Assembly (NCBI GenBank): GCA_902626605.1
Contig: CACOFZ010000007.1
Span: 1 to 63,022 of the forward strand
Source of the DNA: an uncultured PS1 clade bacterium
Lineage (GTDB): Bacteria; Pseudomonadota; Alphaproteobacteria; MED-G09
DNA length: 63,022 nt
Reading direction: 5' to 3'
The notes beneath the pieces were generated by a model. The model did not search any database and was not told the DNA's origin. It saw only the letters and a list, made by a program, of their open reading frames with translations. Shown here piece by piece: positions 56,051-63,022 of the stretch (the first letter of the stretch is position 1; each line of letters opens with the position of its first letter). Both the position numbers and the translations under genes were made by a program.

Positions 56051-56273
56051 TTATCTCAAAATTTAACTAATTCAAAAAAAAATTAATTTTTTTTTAAGAT
56101 TCATTAATTACCCTATTGCATCATTTATGATTCACCTCTAACGTATTTTTTGAGGATTTTCTTTTTTATAGAATTTATCTTATTCAAGAGCCTGTTAAAT
56201 TTTATTTTTCTAGCTCATAATAATAGCTTCTTATTAAGTTAAGTGGCTAATTCGATTTTTGAGGGTGTTCTAA
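56051..56273. other. rpsT-dnaA intergenic region
   Basis: The 223 bases hold the AT palindrome at 56074-56095, scattered short AT repeats, and GAGGG before the dnaA GTG. I find no TTATNCACA-type DnaA box on either strand and no clear promoter hexamers. The region may carry dnaA regulation, but I see no support for an origin here. Confidence 0.5.
56074..56095. repeat. Perfect 22-base AT palindrome after rpsT
   Basis: The sequence is nine A, TTAA, nine T, a perfect inverted repeat. With no G-C pairs it would form a weak RNA hairpin, but the T run could still help end rpsT transcripts, and the A-tracts would bend DNA or ease melting upstream of dnaA. Confidence 0.7.
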
Positions 56274-57692
56274 GTGAGCGAAAAAAGTTCTAAAACTGCT
56301 GATATAAAAAGCTCCTGGGATAGGACATTGTCAGTTTTAAGAGCAGAACTCGGTGAAGCTACTTTTAGTAGCTGGTTTAAACATATTGAGTTTGGAGAAT
56401 TAATCAAAAATAAATTAGTGTTATACGTTCCTACGAAATTTATGAAAGATTGGATACATACCCATTATTCAGATAGAATATTAACCATTTTAAAAAATGA
56501 TGACATCCGAGTTTCTTCAATAATTTTTGAATTACAAAAGTTTAAAATTCCAAAAAATAAGGAAGAAACTGCTATTCAAAAAACTGTAAAACATTCAAAA
56601 TCGACAACCGCGTCAAAATTTGTTGCTGATAAAAGTGGAGACCATAATAGTATGTTAGGAGCTCCACTTGACCCTAATTTATCATTTGAAAATTTTGTTG
56701 TTGGTGGGTCTAATGAACTTGCATATGCGGCAGCCAAAAGAATTACTGAGGTAGAAAATGTTTCATTTAATCCTCTTTTTTTATATGGTGGTGTTGGTCT
56801 TGGTAAAACCCATTTGATGCATGCTATGGCGCTTGAGATTAAAAAGAATTGGCCTGAAAGAAAAGTTCTTTATTTATCCGCTGAAAAGTTTATGTATCAG
56901 TTTATAAAAGCATTAAGATTTAAGGATACAATGTCTTTTAAACAACAATTTAGGTCAGTTGATGTTTTAATGGTTGACGATATTCAGTTTATTGCTGGTA
57001 AGGACTCTACTCAAGAAGAGTTTTTTCATACTTTTAATACTCTAATTGATCACAATCATCAGGTAGTTATCTCAGCAGATAGATCTCCTGTTGATCTTGA
57101 TGGGATTGAAGAAAGAATAAGGTCAAGACTAGGTTGGGGTCTAGTAACAGATATACATGCATCTGACTATGAGCTTAGACTTGGTGTTTTACAAACAAAG
57201 GCTAAAAAACATATTGAGGATAATCCTGAAATTATTATAAAAGATAATATCTTGGAGTTTTTGGCCCAAAGAATCGATTCAAATATTAGAGTTTTAGAAG
57301 GTGCTTTAAATAGAGTAATAGCATACTCATCCTTTGTTAAAAAACCTTTAACAATTGAAATGGCTCAGGATGTACTCAAAGATTTAATAAGGGCTTCACA
57401 AAGAAGAATAACTATTGATGATATTCAAAGGAAAGTCGCTGATTATTATAATATTAGATTATCTGATTTATTGTCAGCCAGACGATCAAGAACCATAGCA
57501 AGACCTAGACAAGTTGCAATGTATTTATCAAAAATTTTGACAACACGATCTTTACCAGAAATCGGAAGAAAATTTGGTGGGCGTGATCATACAACTGTTA
57601 TTCATGCTGTTAAAAGAATTGAAAGTTTGCAGGACTCAGATTCTGCTATACAGGAAGAAGTTGATATCTTATCAAGAGCACTTGAGAGTTAA
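56274..57692 (+). CDS. dnaA: Chromosomal replication initiator DnaA
   Basis: DnaA opens the origin and loads the helicase. The N-terminal domain has WDRTLSVLRAELGEATFSSWF (partly typical), domain II is a short linker near residues 95-130, and the AAA+ domain has LFLYGGVGLGKTHLMHA near residue 172, VDDIQFIAGK near residue 234 and the arginine-containing RIRSRLGWGL near 281. The C-terminal box-binding helix has GRDHTTVIHAVKRI near residue 438. Length 472 is normal. The start is a GTG eight bases after GAGGG. Confidence 0.97.
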   Translation: MSEKSSKTADIKSSWDRTLSVLRAELGEATFSSWFKHIEFGELIKNKLVLYVPTKFMKDWIHTHYSDRILTILKNDDIRVSSIIFELQKFKIPKNKEETAIQKTVKHSKSTTASKFVADKSGDHNSMLGAPLDPNLSFENFVVGGSNELAYAAAKRITEVENVSFNPLFLYGGVGLGKTHLMHAMALEIKKNWPERKVLYLSAEKFMYQFIKALRFKDTMSFKQQFRSVDVLMVDDIQFIAGKDSTQEEFFHTFNTLIDHNHQVVISADRSPVDLDGIEERIRSRLGWGLVTDIHASDYELRLGVLQTKAKKHIEDNPEIIIKDNILEFLAQRIDSNIRVLEGALNRVIAYSSFVKKPLTIEMAQDVLKDLIRASQRRITIDDIQRKVADYYNIRLSDLLSARRSRTIARPRQVAMYLSKILTTRSLPEIGRKFGGRDHTTVIHAVKRIESLQDSDSAIQEEVDILSRALES

Positions 57693-57794
57693 TTCCTCAG
57701 TGATTTTTATTCAAATTCTGCTATAATAAACTATTGATTCGTTTGTATATAAGCGTGTCTTTTATAATACGTAATTGTTGAATAGGAGTTTTTT

Positions 57795-58898
57795 ATGAAG
57801 ATATCAATTGATAGAGGTATACTTCTTAAAGCCCTTAATCACGTTCAAAGTGTTGTTGAAAGACGTAACACAATACCTATTTTATCAAATGTCAAGATTG
57901 ATGCTAATGAGAAAAATATTTCTCTTATTGCAACTGACTTAGATCTAGAAATTATTGAGTCTATTGATGCTAATGTTTCAGGGTCAGGCTCTACAACAGT
58001 ATCTGCTCATACACTATATGACATCGTCAGAAAAATTCCTGAAGGTTCAACGATTGAAATGGAATTAAATAGTAATGATCAATTGGAAATAAAGTCTGGG
58101 CAGTCTAATTTTGATTTACCTTGTTTACCTGATGAAGATTTTCCAGAAATGTCATCGGGAGAAATGCCATGTGGTTTCAGTATTGAATCTGATAATTTAG
58201 CAAGACTTATTGATAAAGCAAGGTTTGCCATTTCAACAGAGGAAACAAGATATTATCTAAATGGAATTTTCTTTCACTCAGTTGAAAATGAATTAAGATC
58301 AGTAGCTACTGATGGTCACAGGTTAGCATGTATTAAATCAGAATTACCAGCAGGAGCAGAAGACATTCCTAGTATAATTATACCAAGAAAAACTGTTGGG
58401 GAGGTAAGAAAGCTTATAGAGGATTCTTCTGGAATATTAGACATAAAAGTATCAGATACAAAAATACAATTTAATTTTAATGATATTCAATTGACTTCAA
58501 AATTAATTGATGGAACTTTCCCTGATTATGAAAGAGTGATTCCTAAAAATAATGATAAAGAGCTATTAATTGAGACTAAAGTTTTTGCCTCTTCAATTGA
58601 TAGAGTTGCAACAATATCCTCTGATAAATCAAAAGCCGTTAAATTTTTATTAAAAGATGGTGTATTAACACTGACTGTTATCAATCCAGAAACAGGCAAA
58701 GCAATTGAAAAAACACCAGTAGAATATAGCTATGAGGAATTAGAAATTGGTTTTAATGCAAGATATTTATTAGATATAGCTAGTCAAATTGATGGATCAA
58801 AAATTTTATTTGCTTTGGAGGGATCGGGTTCTCCAGCCTTAATTACCGATTCAGATGACAACCAAGCAACTTACGTACTTATGCCGATGAGAGTTTAA
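57795..58898 (+). CDS. dnaN: DNA polymerase III beta subunit (sliding clamp)
   Basis: DnaN is the ring-shaped clamp that gives polymerase III its processivity. Three similar domains are visible: the first with VERRNTIPILSNVKIDA near residue 20, the second with RFAISTEETRYYLNGIFFH near residue 140 and ATDGHRLA near 172, the third with the terminal YVLMPMRV that closes the clamp. Length 367 is normal. An AGGAG site precedes the ATG. In the 102-base gap after dnaA, two TATAAT boxes (57722 and 57763) lack good -35 partners. Confidence 0.97.
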   Translation: MKISIDRGILLKALNHVQSVVERRNTIPILSNVKIDANEKNISLIATDLDLEIIESIDANVSGSGSTTVSAHTLYDIVRKIPEGSTIEMELNSNDQLEIKSGQSNFDLPCLPDEDFPEMSSGEMPCGFSIESDNLARLIDKARFAISTEETRYYLNGIFFHSVENELRSVATDGHRLACIKSELPAGAEDIPSIIIPRKTVGEVRKLIEDSSGILDIKVSDTKIQFNFNDIQLTSKLIDGTFPDYERVIPKNNDKELLIETKVFASSIDRVATISSDKSKAVKFLLKDGVLTLTVINPETGKAIEKTPVEYSYEELEIGFNARYLLDIASQIDGSKILFALEGSGSPALITDSDDNQATYVLMPMRV

Positions 58899-58917
58899 GT
58901 TTAATGGATTTTTTTAA

Positions 58918-63022
<4,105 letters not shown>

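Noticed and set aside
56051-56273. A chromosome origin between rpsT and dnaA
   Set aside because: No DnaA box is visible, and the conserved origin-flank block is at the other end of the window.

Overview
The window is core genome of an AT-rich alphaproteobacterium (roughly one third G+C by eye). The evidence for that class is gene order, which I compare with alphaproteobacterial genomes from memory. Diagnostic runs are ppsR-maf-aroE-coaE-dnaQ, fxsA/Tim44/Smr, hisB-H-A-F-E-coaA, rph-rdgB-rsmI-gshB, glnD-murJ-trpS-usp-nfu-tsaB-rimI-fur-miaB-phoH-ybeY-corC-lnt-metK-trmB, rimP-nusA-infB-rbfA-truB-rpsO-pnp, fabA-fabB-fabI, and ubiE-ubiB-coaBC-dut divergent from mutM-ech-rpsT-dnaA-dnaN-recF-gyrB. 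Very short gaps, many start/stop overlaps, low G+C and several companion genes missing from their usual slots suggest a streamlined, probably free-living (perhaps marine) lineage. That last step is inference, and I cannot name the genus.

Layout. 80-3626 (+): ppsR, maf, aroE, coaE, dnaQ. 3623-4006 (-): fxsA. 4087-11314 (+): Tim44-like protein, Smr protein, hisB-H-A-F-E, coaA, dapB, gpmA, nth. 11311-15019 (-): grpE, dnaK and dnaJ, with a heat-shock-type promoter before dnaK. 15153-18244 (+): rph, rdgB, rsmI, gshB. 18247-20535 (-): maeB. 20763-36248 (+): sixteen genes with no gap above 37 bases, from glnD to trmB. 36267-44928 (+): a promoter and a leader terminator, then rimP, nusA, infB, rbfA, truB, rpsO and pnp. 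44938-47501 (-): fabA-fabB-fabI. 47814-48596 (+): a lone SDR oxidoreductase. 48608-53923 (-): ubiE, ubiB, coaBC, dut, a ThiF/MoeB-like enzyme and a secreted SH3 protein. 53995-62546 (+): mutM, ech, rpsT, dnaA, dnaN, recF, gyrB. 62543-63022 (-): the 3' part of a SCO1/SenC gene that runs off the right edge.

The gene products cover replication initiation and the sliding clamp, base-excision repair, translation (ribosome maturation, tRNA and rRNA modification, IF-2), protein folding, cofactor supply (both ends of CoA synthesis, ubiquinone, glutathione, SAM), fatty-acid synthesis, the middle of histidine synthesis, nitrogen signalling and envelope assembly.

I found no tRNA, rRNA, CRISPR array, insertion sequence, prophage, toxin-antitoxin or defence locus. 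I saw no broken gene apart from the one cut by the window edge. I see no credible novel system. The best leads are the leader terminator before rimP, the heat-shock promoter of dnaK with no hrcA/CIRCE in view, the origin-flank-like left edge, unusual metal-site or active-site residues in three enzymes, and a pattern of missing companion genes.
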